Positions 35,609-48,712 of a stretch of 64,000 nt of DNA are shown here, piece after piece. Position numbers and translations under genes: made by a program. The DNA comes from Plantago major (taxonomy: Eukaryota > Streptophyta > Magnoliopsida > Lamiales > Plantaginaceae), in contig CM048839.1 of NCBI GenBank assembly GCA_026545765.1, forward strand, positions 44,748,677 to 44,812,676, written 5' to 3'. The notes below the pieces were generated by a model. It searched no databases, was not told where the DNA came from, and worked only from the letters and a program-made list of their open reading frames with translations. Positions within the stretch are counted from its first letter, which is position 1. Every line of letters starts with the position of its first letter.

Positions 35609-36087
35609 GGCCTAGCTTATGTTTTCTATGCTGTGTTCGTATTTCTATTGCATCTTACGGTTTCTGCTCGAAAATGATCAACATAGCCTGTTTATTCAAG
35701 GCTGGAACCAATCAATTTTGGGTTTAAGATGAAATGAAATCATGAACCAGTGATTTGGTGTATTTATACACATACTTTACTAAAAAGATTTAACAATTCT
35801 GATTGAGCTGGTCTATAAGCAACCTCTTGTACAGTAATGGGATCAATTCGGGACAATTTTGAAAATGTTACACTAGAGTGAGACGATGCAAGTTTGAATA
35901 TACTTCAATCGCAGCGTCTAGTTTGGGCATACAACCTCCAATCAAAATTGTATAGCCTTGTTGACTCCATTGAACTGACTGTTGAAGCTACGTCCTGATG
36001 ATAAACTCTTATTTACCTAGAATCATTGTATTTGTAGTTTCTTACACTTTTTATGTAATTCCATCCAGAAGATTTTCAATTTCAGTA

Positions 36088-36302
36088 CTCTCTCCGTCCC
36101 GGAGAACTTCATGCATTAGGGCTAGCGTGCAGTTTTATGCAAAAAGTTAAAGTAATGATGAAATATAAAAAATGTGGGAAAAAGTGTACTTTTAGTGGCA
36201 AAAGGTATAATTTGAGTGTAAAGTTGAGATTGTTTATTTTTTGTTGGGTGTGGGGTAACTTTCTTTTTTGGTAATGTATGAAGTTCTGCGGGACGGAGGG
36301 AG
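36088..36302. mobile_element. Stowaway-type MITE
   Basis: The 215-bp element has terminal inverted repeats CTCTCTCCGTCCC and CTCCCTCCGTCCC (opposite strand), extended by GAACTTCATGCAT pairing with ATGTATGAAGTTC. TA flanks it on both sides (36086-36087 and 36303-36304), the Tc1/mariner target duplication. It lies about 480 bp after the RPB8 stop. Confidence 0.9.
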
Positions 36303-36879
36303 TACCGTTGTTTTCTCGTCATTTGGTATGTAGTATCCATCTCTATATATAACGTACGAAGTTAGTCATGAAACCATGAAATGGGAATTATTTTAATAAT
36401 AAAAATGTGTGTTGTTACTTAATCGATTCCCCCCAAGACTGTAATACTTTCTAATTTGGTCTTTTTATGCCGCTTGATAAATACTCTTGCATTTTGGTCC
36501 TTCATATTTCTAAACATGCATATTCTTTTAACAAATCAATCAACTGTGAGATTCGCTTTAATATGTTATGCCCTCGATCAATTATTGATCCGATAAAGAA
36601 TAAGAAGAGAAAAGTTGATTTTTTGGGGAGGGGGGATTTAGACGAGGCGATTTGAGAAGGAGATTTCGATTGATCCTGGTACAACATTATTAAACTAGAA
36701 CGTGAGAACACGCTATGCGTGTTATTGTGGTATTTAGTTACAAATATTAGAAAATATATATGAAGGGAAATAATATCGTTGTTTCTAATAATGAAATGTT
36801 TTTTTAGGGTTCGTACGTATAAGTGCGCATTGGCCTGTTTCAATTTAATCAAAGAAGATGGAGAAGAAATATCAGTTGT

Positions 36880-37105
36880 CATTTTTTTTTTCATGATGAA
36901 TTTATTTTGTTGGAGATGAATTAGGACTGTGGATTTAATTGAATAAGAGAGATTGAGTTTTTAATGATGAATTGATTATGTTGAGGTTGATTTAGAGCTT
37001 GGAATTTATTTAGAGAAGAACAAATTGAGTTTCTCTTAGTGATGAATTGATTTTGTTGAAGTTGCGCTAGGGCTTAGAATTAAAATGAATAAAACATATC
37101 AGTTT
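36880..37105. repeat. Degenerate tandem repeat, three ~72-bp units
   Basis: Three units begin TGATGAATT at about 36896, 36966 and 37041, each continuing with a TTxTGTTG motif and ending in ATTGAGTTT-like sequence. Non-coding. Confidence 0.6.
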
Positions 37106-37125
37106 TTTGTAATTAAAGTCTAATT

Positions 37126-37127
<2 letters not shown>

Positions 37128-37215
<88 letters not shown>
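37128..37215. repeat. (AT)n microsatellite
   Basis: An uninterrupted AT dinucleotide run of about 88 bp, likely to be polymorphic in length. Confidence 0.95.
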
Positions 37216-37218
<3 letters not shown>

Positions 37219-38600
37219 CAAATAAGTTCAATTTAACTTAAAATAAGTACTCAATTGCACAACTCTAATAGTTGTCCACTTATATATATACTGTAATGAG
37301 TGGTTTAGATTGATTATTGGCAAAATATGAAGGGGTAATCATACCCTTCTGTCAGTATCAGTTACGAATTAATTATGAATACATTAATTGTGCTGGAGTA
37401 AACGTAGAATGTAACTGTAGACACATATCAATATTTTTTCAGACATATGTCAATGTCAATACATACATATGTTTGTAGTATTAACATACATGTTTAGAAT
37501 CTGACACTTCGAGACACATATAAGTACATTTTAGACATGTATATCAATGTCCATACTGACATATGTCCATGGTATATGGACATGTTTAGAGCATGCACTT
37601 GTATTAACATATTAAACATGAAATATGAAGTTTTGTATCTACAAAACATTATGAACAATGAGCTAAATTGTAGAAAATGTTAAATATATTAATTGATGTT
37701 TTAATGATGTTTGTTTTCGCAAGCTTTTACTTGAAAATTTTAGGCCAAGGGGCACGAATGTAAGATCAACTATAATTTAATACTAGAATCAGTAAGATAG
37801 TCCCGGATCGTTAAAAATTCCCAAAGCTATACTTCTTACAACTTTGCCAAAAATAACGTGAGCCATAAATTGATCAACCACTAACAAATAACAACATTAT
37901 GGAGTTGTACCTACTCATTTTCAAAGTATTACCACGTCAATTTCATTAATAACTCCTTCCACCTATTTTCGTTATATTCTGATCAATAGTATATAAGTAG
38001 GATCTATTTATTTGTTCCTCAAAATAAAGGTTCATAAAGTGAAAAGGGGATAGGTGCAGAGACTCGATGGAAGCTGTTCTAAAACAAATGGAGTTTCTGA
38101 GCAGAAGAGCCGTTTTCAAATAGTGTTCGATCGATTACGTATTGATCCATTTCTAATTAGACTGCTCTTTCAATGAAATTCTTCGAATCGAATCAATTGT
38201 AGTATAAAATATAACTAAGGTAATCGAATGGGCTGAATGGCTGAATGAGTTTTTAGTTGAAGAAGAATGTATTTCTCTTCAATCAAAACTCATTCGATTC
38301 AATTCAAGAATTTCAGTTGAAAATAACAGAGCCTTAGTCAGGTAATTTCAATAGCAATCAAAAGCTAGTAAAAGTAGTGAAACAAAAATCTATGTTATTT
38401 TTAGTAAATTGAGACTACTATTAATGATAAGGGTAGCTGTTCTGTTTGGGCATTGATCTATGAAGAAAAGTAAATGAAAAATGGGAGAAACGAAAGTCTC
38501 TTGTGAGATAGATTATGCTGAAAACTTGCCTTACAAACCGAAGTTGAAAACGTCAAGAAGCACACCTATTTTTCTCTAAATGATCAACATTTTTCTACAA
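37216..38600. other. Intergenic spacer before the desiccation-related gene
   Basis: AT-rich. A local cluster of ACATATG/GACATAT words occurs at 37430-37600 and a short imperfect repeat on ATTCGATTCAA/GAATCGAATC occurs at 38180-38310. No gene or RNA is recognised. Confidence 0.45.
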
Positions 38601-38617
38601 ACGGAACTCATTTTCTT

Positions 38618-38627
38618 GCCACGTGTC
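38618..38627. promoter_or_regulatory. G-box/ABRE-type site upstream of the PCC13-62 gene
   Basis: GCCACGTGTC contains the ACGTGTC core of abscisic-acid response elements bound by bZIP factors. It sits about 65 bp before the TATA box, a usual position for a functional ABRE. This fits stress- or seed-related expression, though only one copy is seen. Confidence 0.55.
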
Positions 38628-38690
38628 ATCGCTAAATAACCTTGACTTGCTCTCCTTCTGACATGTTTCCTAATTTTGATCATCACTCCA

Positions 38691-38698
38691 CTATAAAT
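38691..38698 (+). promoter_or_regulatory. TATA box of the PCC13-62 gene
   Basis: CTATAAAT lies 72-79 bp before the ATG at 38770, followed by a CT-rich and then A-rich leader. Confidence 0.7.
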
Positions 38699-38769
38699 GT
38701 GCATGTCTTCCATCTCTTACTCTCTACACCAAAACAATACAAAACAAACCGAAGAACCTTCATTACATC

Positions 38770-40074
38770 ATGGCATTGTCAATTTCCGCCGCTTCAACCA
38801 TCACCATTTCCACCGTATTAATCACTCTCCTCCTCCTCTCCGGCTACTCTACCGCCGTAGATAGTGGCAACCTAAACTTGCCGCAAAATGACATTGATCT
38901 TTTGGAGTTCCCGTTGAATTTGGAGTATTTAGAGGCCGAGTTCTTCGCTTGGGGAGCTTTTGGCCGTGGATTGGACAGTTTTGCTCCAAATCTTACGATG
39001 GGTGGCCCACCACCGATCGGGGTTAAAAGGGCCAAGCTCAGCCCACTCATAAGAGATGTCATTGCTCAGTTTGCTTTCCAAGAATTTGGACATTTGAGGT
39101 TCACTCAAAATGTTAACAATATATACTAGTGTAGTTAGTATTATCAATATAGAGAAGTAACTAATCAACTAACTAATTGTGAATGTGATTGATGCAGGGC
39201 AATTCAGGACACTGTAAAGGGATTTCCAAGACCATTGATGAACCTAAGTGCACCATCATTTGCAACAGTGATGAACAATGCCTTTGGGAAACCATTACAC
39301 CCCCCATTTGATCCTTATGCTAATGACATCAATTACCTTCTCGCTTCCTACGTTATTCCTTACGTCGGACTTACCGGATACGTTGGCGCTAACCCGAGAC
39401 TCCAGACCCCTCGGTCCAGAAGGGTATGCGCATGTCAGTCTTGTTTTTTAATACAATGTTACAATTACAATCATGACAAGTTTAATGAACAATAATTCCA
39501 AAGCTCTGAAGAAATAATTAACCCAATTCGAAGAATCGAACCTGTTACCTCTTGGTTAATTAGGGTGTCCCAGCTTACCAATCAGACTATGTATGTCTTG
39601 TTTTCACATAGTATCGTAGTAATTATTACAAATTGATTATAACATAGCAATTTGTTTAAATTGTGTTGTTTTGAAACATGTCAGCTTGTGGCTGGACTAT
39701 TGGGAGTCGAATCAGGCCAAGATGCAGTTCTGAGGGCTCTACTCTATGAACGTGCTATGCAACATGTCGCACCATACGGATACACCGTAGCAGAATTCAC
39801 AAATAGAATTTCAAAACTGAGAAATAAGCTCGGAAAGAGTGGCCAAAAAGATGAAGGGCTAATAGTTAGACCGGTACAAGGTGCGGAGAGGAGAATAGCT
39901 GGGAACGTGCTGGTGGGTGATCCATATTCGTTGTCGTTCGACCGGACACCAGAAGAGATACTGAGAATAGTGTACGGGAGTGGGAAAGAGAGCCAGCCTG
40001 GTGAATTCTACCCGAACGGATGTGATGGTAGAATTGCTAAATCGCATTTGGGACCTAAAGAACGTATGAAATGA
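38770..40074 (+). CDS. Desiccation-related protein PCC13-62-like (ferritin-like domain)
   Basis: Three exons (38770-39098, 39198-39423, 39685-40074) give 314 residues, matching the length of Craterostigma PCC13-62. A signal peptide (about 1-29, rich in Ile, Leu and Thr) targets it to the secretory pathway. The mature part has the Ferritin_2-type helical fold: LLEFPLNLEYLEAEFFAWGA, then IRDVIAQFAFQEFGHLRAI, and after the second intron LLGVESGQDAVLRALLYERA. The Glu and His residues in these helices are candidate metal ligands. The C-terminal SLSFDRTPEEILRIVYGSG is typical of the family. Members accumulate in drying leaves and seeds and are mostly extracellular or vacuolar; the biochemical activity is unsettled. 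Tail to tail with RWA. Confidence 0.9.
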
Positions 40075-42204
40075 TCCATGTAGATTTGATATGGACACTT
40101 TTGGCAAGGTGTTTTTTCTATTTGGGCTGGTCGGGATTATGGTTATATTGTCTTTTCAGTATAATATAAGATGTTGGTGAATAGAATAAGAGAGTCGATT
40201 CCTTACTGTTTAAAAGTCTCTTTTTGTACTTGATTTACGGTATAATGAAATCCTTGCCAATTTCCATGTGTAAACAACTACTTTTACGCTTACAACTGCA
40301 AACAACTTTCAAAATGCATCTCAAATTCTAGGAAAATTAATCTTCAATTTCGTCTTGTACGTTTAATATATTTCGTCGCTGACATTAGCAACATCAACTC
40401 AAAGTTTCAAACTTCTAAAATTACCCGTGATGCCGTTATAAATAAACATTTATTTCTTCAAAATAACCTAAGAGGGTATGAAAATGAAAAAAAATCGAAA
40501 ATGTATGAATAATAACTTTTCGGAGAAAAAATCTCTTTTTAAAAAAATTGTCTTGGTTTTCGACATCATACTCGTCCCAAATTAATGTAGTAGTACTGTT
40601 TAATAACAAATTTTATTAAGAATAGAGTAAAATAAAAGGCTAATGTTTAAAGAAGTAGTATTATTTTAGGAGTTCATAATAAGAGGTGTGAAAATAATAC
40701 TAGTAATATCCAAATTTTTGTAATTAATTATTTGAAAAATCAATAACAGTGGTTTTCAAAGTAAGTATTGCAAATTTGCAATATTAAAGTGAACCAATAA
40801 TAAGAAAGATAAATATGCAATATTCTGAACTCTGAAGTAATTTTGACAGGATCATGAGTGACACAAGGATGAATATGTTGTATTCTGAAGTAATTTTGAC
40901 AAGTTTATGATAAGGGTGTCAAAGTACAGTTTTGTAAAGTAAGTGATCTATATTAAGCTTGTGTTTGCAAATGCTTAAAAGAGTGTTTTGTGTTTTTGAA
41001 GTAGTAAAAACAGTTTTTTAGTATTTTATATTACAACTTATCTTTATGACCTGCGGAAAAAGCAGTGTATAGAAGCGGAGAAGCAAACAAATTCTGCTTT
41101 AAGCACGTAGTATCTTTTTTTCCAATTAAAAACTACTAATTAAATTTTTGCAAACACTAGAACTTCTCCTTTTACAATTTTAAGCTGCTTTTTATATGAT
41201 ATATCAAATACTACTGACTTTTGCTTAAAATCAACTTTAATCAACTTTTAGTAAAAGCAGACAAAAAAGCACAAATAAAAGCATTTGCAAACACACACTA
41301 AGTAATACGCAAGCAAGGTTATTTTGTCTGCAACTGAATTTTATAACATCAAAGTGACCAATAAATGAAGAAAAAGTAATTTTATTTTATTTTCATGGCA
41401 AGGGATGTGTAACTTCGGAATTTTTTGGCTAATAAGGACATTTTCACCTTATCAGTTATATATTAATTAAATGTTGACTAAGCCAATTTACATTTAACGG
41501 TAAAAGGTCAGGATGTGAGAAATTAACCGAGACCATATTTATGTGTAATTTGTCAATTAGACGGAGGTGTTGTGCAAGATACACTAAAACCAAAAACACC
41601 ATAGCTCGCCGAGAGCTAAACAATCCTGCAACTTAGAAAACATGATAACGGTAAAGAACTGAATATTTGTAGCATGAACAATCCTGTGGCATCATGATAC
41701 AGGAAGGGTATTTCATCTGAAATATTTGTAGCATGAACTAGTTTATAGTACATCAACTGTGATCGACTGAGCTATTCTTCGATATATAGAACTGGTGTAA
41801 TATCCCTTGAACTTCTACCGGGGGAGGGATACTTAGACGATATCCAAATGAAATACAATTGGACCTTCAAGGACAACGTTATAACTTCAATAACATCAAA
41901 CTTCCTGATATATATGGCTCTTTTACTGTAACAGCACACTTCCCTTACAAAACTCCTAGCAGTATCATGTCTCTACAAATTTCTGTACATACCCAACACT
42001 TCAGACCTGCGAAAAATTATATAGCATATTAACAGATGAACAGTCAGGTTCACAGAGTATAAGTTTTCAATTCATGCATGTTCTATACTAAAATGCAGCC
42101 ATTTCAATTCATTTATGATACTAAAATGCAGCCACTCAGCCATCGTTGGGGTGCAGTATGCACCATGCAAATACATGGTTCAAGGAGATCTTAGACGTAT
42201 CTTC
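40075..42204. other. Convergent spacer between PCC13-62 and RWA genes
   Basis: Contains the two 3' UTRs, a short local duplication of TTCTGAAGTAATTTTGACA near 40830-40905, and a Tourist-like MITE at 40957-41298. No gene is seen. Confidence 0.5.
40957..41298. mobile_element. Tourist-like MITE
   Basis: The 342-bp element has ends GCTTGTGTTTGCAAATGCTT and, on the other strand, GTGTGTGTTTGCAAATGCTT. TAA (40954-40956 and 41299-41301) flanks it, the 3-bp target duplication of PIF/Harbinger elements. The interior is AT-rich with AAAAGCA/TGCTTTT words and has no coding frame. Confidence 0.8.
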
Positions 42205-45200
42205 CTAGGCCCTGCAAGTGGGTACTGAAGGACTTACCATTTGAGGAACTCTTAAAATTATGGATGCGACGATGTATAAAATGCCTCCAATAACAGCTGC
42301 TGCAGCTAAGTTGTGTCCAAGGCGCTTATTGTCCTTGGACGGCACAAATGTTGACTTCAATGTGTTTGTGAGTTCAAAAAGCCGGTAGGAGACCTGATTT
42401 GGAGACAAAAGCATGGGAACCTCATTCTTTCACTTATTGATCACAAATGAAACAATTAAATTGGATGGAATAACAAAAGGCACACTCTACCGCAACATAT
42501 ATGGAAGTAGTGAGCAGGAAGTTTATTAAGGGGTAGTTGGGAATTATGGAAAGCAGCAGTTTTGGCTGGCCATCTGGTACCCCGGACCTGCATTCGACAA
42601 AACAAGTTAATACCAAACTGCTATATGGACTACTGCAACATTACTTAATTTTCCAAGTCCGATTTTGTATGTTATAAAATGATGTTTTCATTTGCAAAGA
42701 AAACTGTCCTTGAGGATCTCAACTCAACAAAAAAATTATAGCAAAGCATTTCTTCTACACAAGATACCGGAGTAAGATGATTCTTATATTTAATACTTGA
42801 AACTTAATAGGGATCATATCAGTTGAACACACTGAAACCTGATGTTATCATATAACCCGTGCATGTACATTCATATACATCAGAAACTAACCAAAATCAG
42901 AGTTGTTAGGCGCACAGGCCAGCAAATTATGTTTAACTTTGTATCATGATCTTTTTCTTTCTTTGCACAAAGAACGTGAAATTTGCAGTTACATTAGAAA
43001 ACTAAAGTTAGTTTCTTTCTGCAGTGGGTTTCTCTAATATAACAGAAATCTCAGGAGTTTAAAATATCAAGGCAATGCAAAGGGCATGTTGTGATTGCAT
43101 CCGTTATTAACATGAAGTAGATAATAAGTAAAAGTTACAAACCTTAACCATATATGTATTTGGGAGATGTACGTCTCCAGAGTGATTTTCCCTAGCCATC
43201 TGTTCATTCAAAGATGTCTGGTTAAGAAAAACGGGATAGCAGAACCTCTATAAATCTCAACGGAACACTTCATTTTTCCAGGCCTGAGATACTTACGCAA
43301 AAAGTGTCAATGAGTAGCAACGGAAATGCTGAGTGACATTGCGGAGGCCAATGTATACACTGGCAAAGCAGAAAACTAGATGTTATTGGGATCCATGATG
43401 TATAAGAATTATGTGCTTGGATGATGAGCTCACGTTATTGGAATCCATGATGTGTAAGGATGGTATTTGTTGTATGTAATCTTTGGTAGCTTGTATATGA
43501 ATTCCACCCAAAGATATCCAATCTGCGACAAGAAAGTGTTTTGCATTGGTTCGAACTAGATAAGTTAATGGACGAGCTAAAAGAGTGGAGCATACTGTCA
43601 AGCAAATTAGGACAACAACTGTTTTGATCCATATCCTGCGTTTAACTTCAGCTTCTTCCAGCTTCTCCATCCATCTCTCGACCTGGAACCACATTCTGAT
43701 GCTTAACTCAGCAAGTAAATGATACTTACCCATAAGTGATGGGAGAATATAAGATTATTTACATAACTTTGGTGTACAAACAACATAGTTTAATCCACCA
43801 TCGGAAGCATGTATAAGAAGTTGAGCAAGTCATGCAGAATGGCATACCGTTGGATGGTAATAAGCATATATCATCCCAATTATCCAGATGTACCGGTCGA
43901 GGCCAGAGCGAAAGTGCCACTCGCGCAGGAGCGGATACTTAACTTTTGAAGCCGGGTCACTATATCCTGAAATATATTCACATGCACGTGTGAGGCATGC
44001 ATTTACATCCAGGGGCATGGCACGTAAACAAGTTCCTTCTAACAGTTTAAGGTAAAAATTATAACTTACTGACCAAGCAGGAAAGTAAATGGGCTCCAAA
44101 ACAGATCAAATACCCCAGGGACTTCCCAGAGCAGAATAACAACCAAGAAGCAGGCTGCAAATTTTGCAGCTATAACAATTCCTTGACCGTTATACTTGTT
44201 GAAAATACCAAGAGCACCATACACCATCAAAGTGAAAAGAGTATGCATGGGGCATATGTAGTACAGCATGTAATTGTTATTCAGCACAATGCAGCAGAAC
44301 AACACCAAGAAATTGAGCCGCCACATCATCTACCAATAAGTATTAATATTTCAGAAGCATGATATAAGAAACATTTATAGATTTTACTCAAAGCTATGAG
44401 ATCAAAACTTACCTGAATAAATCTAGCAACACTAAAATCTTTGCGGATGTAATAGTATGAGAAATTCCCAAATCCTGTCATCCACACGTAGGCAGCGATA
44501 AACACTCTAATGGCGTTGTAGATTTCTGTTGCGGCGAAGTAATGGTACATGAGAAACAACACCTGCAGAGATAGGGAATATGCTGATTCCATGTTAAACA
44601 GGTTATCACTCGGCAGGTAGAAAGTTCAGTTATACAAGAAACCGTGGGGACATCTATTTTTGCGAACATAGATCCAAGTAAACTATTGCCATCGTATAAA
44701 CTTGTACATGCCTCCCGCCCCTAAATTCAATGAGTGGATCCTAACCAACCATAGAGAAAAAGTATCTGCTTTTAATAACTTTAAGCTGGTCCCAGGAATT
44801 CTAATTATTATTTGAATTATATCCTGATGCAAAGATCGTATACTGCTACACAACCCACTAGCTAACAATGAATGCATTTTGGTTTCAGTTACATGCCTCA
44901 AGATCTTGTAAGGATTACAGATTAGACATCGCAATAATGTAACAGGAATTAGCTCAAGTAACATAGCCCTTATAGCATACATTCCAGATGTTGTGAACTA
45001 ACTTCTCATCAAGTATACCAAAGCAGAGATAGTAGTAGCAAAGTGAATATTGCAATCGTTGGACAAATTTCAGCCCCCCCCCCCCCCCCAGACACCCAGT
45101 TTATTCTACTGAACAGACATTGATGAACGGGCAACGTAACCCTTCTCCCAGCCCCAAAAGGAACATGTTTAGATTCACATGACAATGAAGTCAAATGATA

Positions 45201-47732
45201 AAGAACTATAATATATGTTAAGAGTATCACCATATGCAAAACACATTCAATAAAAATAACATGATATAAATTACAGATCAGAACTCACCTGCATCCAACC
45301 TTTCCATTCCTCTGTTTGGTGCCTGTTTAAATACATTATCGCCTTCCCGGAGAATGGTGACTTGTCATTATGTATCTTAAAAGATGTAACTGCACAAACT
45401 ATGATGAGGAGGAAGTACAGGAATAGGAAAAGATCCCGGTTATAACTCTGCCAAAAATAAAAGAAAAAACTATGTTAAGAGATGATCAACCAGAATATTT
45501 CCTAGATACCTCCAATGGAGCACTGCATGCAACAGATTGAAATTGAACTACAACATATGATGCAATTAAAACATGCCTGATTCAGTGACTATTTTAGAAT
45601 CAAACTGAAACCTGAAAAGGTTTATCTGATAGTGATTGCAGGAACTGTTTACATCATGGAAAATTAAGTTAGGGGTGGTCCAATACTCCGATCACTCAGT
45701 TCTCACATCACATAGTTGGTGGCTAATACATGTTTTTTTTTAAAGATAGGAAATTTCAGAAAATCGGAAGACGAGCCATAGGTTTAGCCCAGGAAACCAG
45801 GCAATATTACCAGAAGAACTGAAGATGAATAAGATGAGTTGAATAACACCACCAATGCTCCGAACATATCAGAAACATTTATTATAAATTACTTTCTATA
45901 CTTGTATGCATCCACTTTAATTTCTAGAAGCAAAATTCAGCTTATCTACAAGCCTATCATAATAAGTATACTTCTTTCTGATAATAAGAAATTGTGAATA
46001 TATTGCAGATGTTCCACACAAATGAGTCGTAGCCTCTGCTACTCCTTTGTCCTTCACATATAGGATTACCATTTTCAGAATCAAGTTAACTAAACCAAGA
46101 TAATCAGAACTCGCCTTTCCTCCGATTTCAGCAGAGCCTAAAAGTTAAAGGTGGCAAGCTAAGTTGTGGAATCAATTTCTATGAACTAGTTATGTGTGCA
46201 TATGCAAACAAAGTTTTTCTAAGTCAGATGGTAGGACTTAGGACATATATTAATGCATGTTTTACTTCTAATACTTCTTTTTTACATTTAAAATCAACTT
46301 TATCATTTTACATCAGATTATTAGCCACATTGGTCAGAAAATAAGTTCATGAACAAGGACCATAGGAGATGCACATTCCTCAAAATTAATAATAAGGTAC
46401 AACCTTTTTTGATTCACCAAGAAAATTTGTGCGGTCACAAATGTAAAAGTAGATCAAGAGGGCACCAAACTCTGAACTGCAAAGATGAGTCAAAAGAAGA
46501 TTAGAAGCTGACACACAATTGCCCATTGACTGACACAGAGGATGCGAGTTGAAACAGCTCCACTTACATAGCCCTCAAAGTTGACCGATTCTCCAGTAAG
46601 AATGACTCATCCAACATAAGAAACCTGGTAAAGAAAAAGTTAATCCAGGGCCAGAGTAAAACATATTCAAATCAGTTCATCTCCAATTGTCTCACAGACC
46701 TGGTAATGTTAGATGTAGTAGAGGAAATTCTAGCTCTGGGAGAGGAAGATTGAAGTCCACCACCTTCCAAAAGAACTGCTCTGTCATCTTCTTTAACTAA
46801 ACCGTCCAACTCAACCAAATTGACATCAGAATTCCTGCCACTGAATATCACATCAATTAGTGGAGAAAACTGTATTTGTCAATCAATTTAATCCCTCACC
46901 CCAAGAAACGTAACTCCATGAATTACTCAGAAAGTATAGTGAATAGGTCATTTTGTATCCAAGTCATTAATCTCACCTACGGTTTTTTTTCTTCAAAGGG
47001 GCATAAAGAGAACCTTATGTTTCTTTTTCTTTTTTAAACTCCGGAGAAGTGGTTTATTGACTATGTTTGCCCAACTCAGAGGAAATAAGATCCTCACTCT
47101 ATTATAAATTAAATAAAATGATCTGGCATGTAATCTCCAGCATAATGCCCTTAACTACTTAGTAAGCAACACAGAAGCATCTTGCGGAAGTGTCCTCAAC
47201 ATAATATTGCATTAAGAATGAGTATACAAACCAGACTGCCTCTACTTACTGCTTATGAACTGAAGAATTTTTCCTGTACTCCAAATATTCAGAGTATAAC
47301 CACGCAGCAAAAAACGTCACTATCCCAAGGAAAAAGGCCACCTGCATTTGCAAATCCAAATAATCTAAGACCAATCAAATCATAAGCTAATCACACAATA
47401 ACACAATCAGAACACAAACACACAACTCCGATTTCCACTACATTGTTCCAGAAATAGGAAATGCAACTTGAGTAAATTCTCCCAAAACCTAAAAGGCAAA
47501 TCAAAGTAACGAAACGCAATTGCTACATAACCGGCAAATCACACTCACGATTGCCAATACAAGCTAACAACACAGTTCGAAATCTACTAAAAAGCTAACG
47601 CGATTAGCAATTTTACAGATCCAGTGCAAAAAGGAGCTGAAATGTTGCAGAAATAGGGTGAAAGGGAATGATGAAGAATCAAGTGAGGGAAGGAGTTACC
47701 TGACCAGGGGTTAAAGGTCCGTAGATCACCAT
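42205..47732 (-). CDS. RWA: REDUCED WALL ACETYLATION (RWA) protein, CAS1-type membrane protein
   Basis: Fifteen exons join in frame to 551 residues: 47732-47700, 47341-47250, 46834-46700, 46624-46568, 46476-46404, 45447-45289, 44562-44413, 44329-44074, 43966-43848, 43682-43596, 43522-43434, 43359-43297, 43199-43143, 42587-42491, 42393-42205. The protein opens [19 protein letters not shown] and keeps RWA landmarks: [61 protein letters not shown] and [10 protein letters not shown]. It has ten or more hydrophobic segments. RWA proteins act in the Golgi and are needed for O-acetylation of xylan, xyloglucan and pectin, probably by supplying acetyl groups to TBL transferases. Which of the four Arabidopsis paralogues is closest cannot be settled by eye. 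No break is seen. Confidence 0.93.
45076..45090. repeat. Poly(C) run in an RWA intron
   Basis: About 15 consecutive C on the plus strand inside an RWA intron (G on the coding strand). Similar runs occur near 5570, 21077, 25199 and 49168. Confidence 0.85.
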
Positions 47733-48113
47733 TTTCGCTGAAGTAAGTTCACAGTGAATCAACAAGCATTGAATCGCAACAATGGTGAATTGATTATGTG
47801 ATGGATAGACGCGGGAAAAAAAGATGGGATTTGAAGGTAAAAAACACTCGCAGATCTGAGTAAAAAATGTGATGGAAAATATAATTTGGCGGTGCGGTGT
47901 TAATCCAAGATAACAGGTCACTCTTTTAACTGTTGTGACTGCGAGTGTGACATTTATTCCATACTGTACAAAACTTTTTGGGAAAATTACTGTACCACAC
48001 TATCATACATAGATTAGTCCCCTCCCTTCTATTGAAACTTTAAATAGATTAGTCCAAATTTAATGATAATGAATTCGATAATTACATCCCCTCCAAAAGT
48101 CAACTTTTTTATA

Positions 48114-48312
48114 CTCCATCCATTCCGGTTCATCTTCTCGCGTATTTAGGTATAAGTTTTAAGGAAAAAAAGTAAATAAAGTATGAGATGGTGAATAAGT
48201 TAAGATAGATAGTGAATAAAGTAGGAGAGATATTTTCCATTTAAGTGATAAAAAGTCGAAATTGTAACGTCCAAAAATAAAATGCGAGAAGTTGAAATCG
48301 GGATGGATAAAG
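48114..48312. mobile_element. Diverged Stowaway-type MITE
   Basis: The ends CTCCATCCATTCCGG and, opposite strand, CTTTATCCATCCCGA match as terminal inverted repeats and extend to CTTCTCGC on both sides. TA flanks both ends. The match is weaker than in the element at 36088, so it is probably older. Confidence 0.7.
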
Positions 48313-48533
48313 TATATGTTATATTTTCTTTATATTTCTTTAATTTTCATTTATTATTCCTAAACAAACTTCAATGAGTTTCAAATTCTTATAAACAACC
48401 CCAAGAAATTTATTATTGAACTTTTTCAGCCATCTTCCACCACCTTCTTCTTCCGCCATCTCCAACCACCTCTACGAACTTTATTCCACCACCTCCACCC
48501 ATCTCTACCGCTAAAAAACTTACGTAAATTCGA

Positions 48534-48712
48534 GCTCCAAATCGGAGCCGTTAAAACTTTGATTTGGAGTTGTTAAAGCTCCATATCTGAAGCTGAAAAC
48601 ACCTTCGATACTGGATCAATAACATCTCCAATAGGGAGCTGTCAGCTCCATATTGGAGCTATGAAATAGCTACAAATCGGAGTCAACCGATCTGGAGCTC
48701 CAGTTTGGAGCT
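48534..48712. repeat. Cluster of related AGCTCCA hairpins
   Basis: Two perfect hairpins of the form AGCTCCA-NNN-TGGAGCT occur at 48644-48660 (loop TAT) and 48696-48712 (loop GTT). A third, imperfect relative, GCTCCAAATCGGAGC, lies at 48534-48548. Single AGCTCC or GGAGCT words fill the DNA between and after them to about 48850. Confidence 0.7.

Noticed and set aside
43434-43682. Apparent frame change within RWA
   Set aside because: A 73-bp intron (donor ACA|GTATGC, acceptor CGCAG) explains it and restores the family sequence [11 protein letters not shown].
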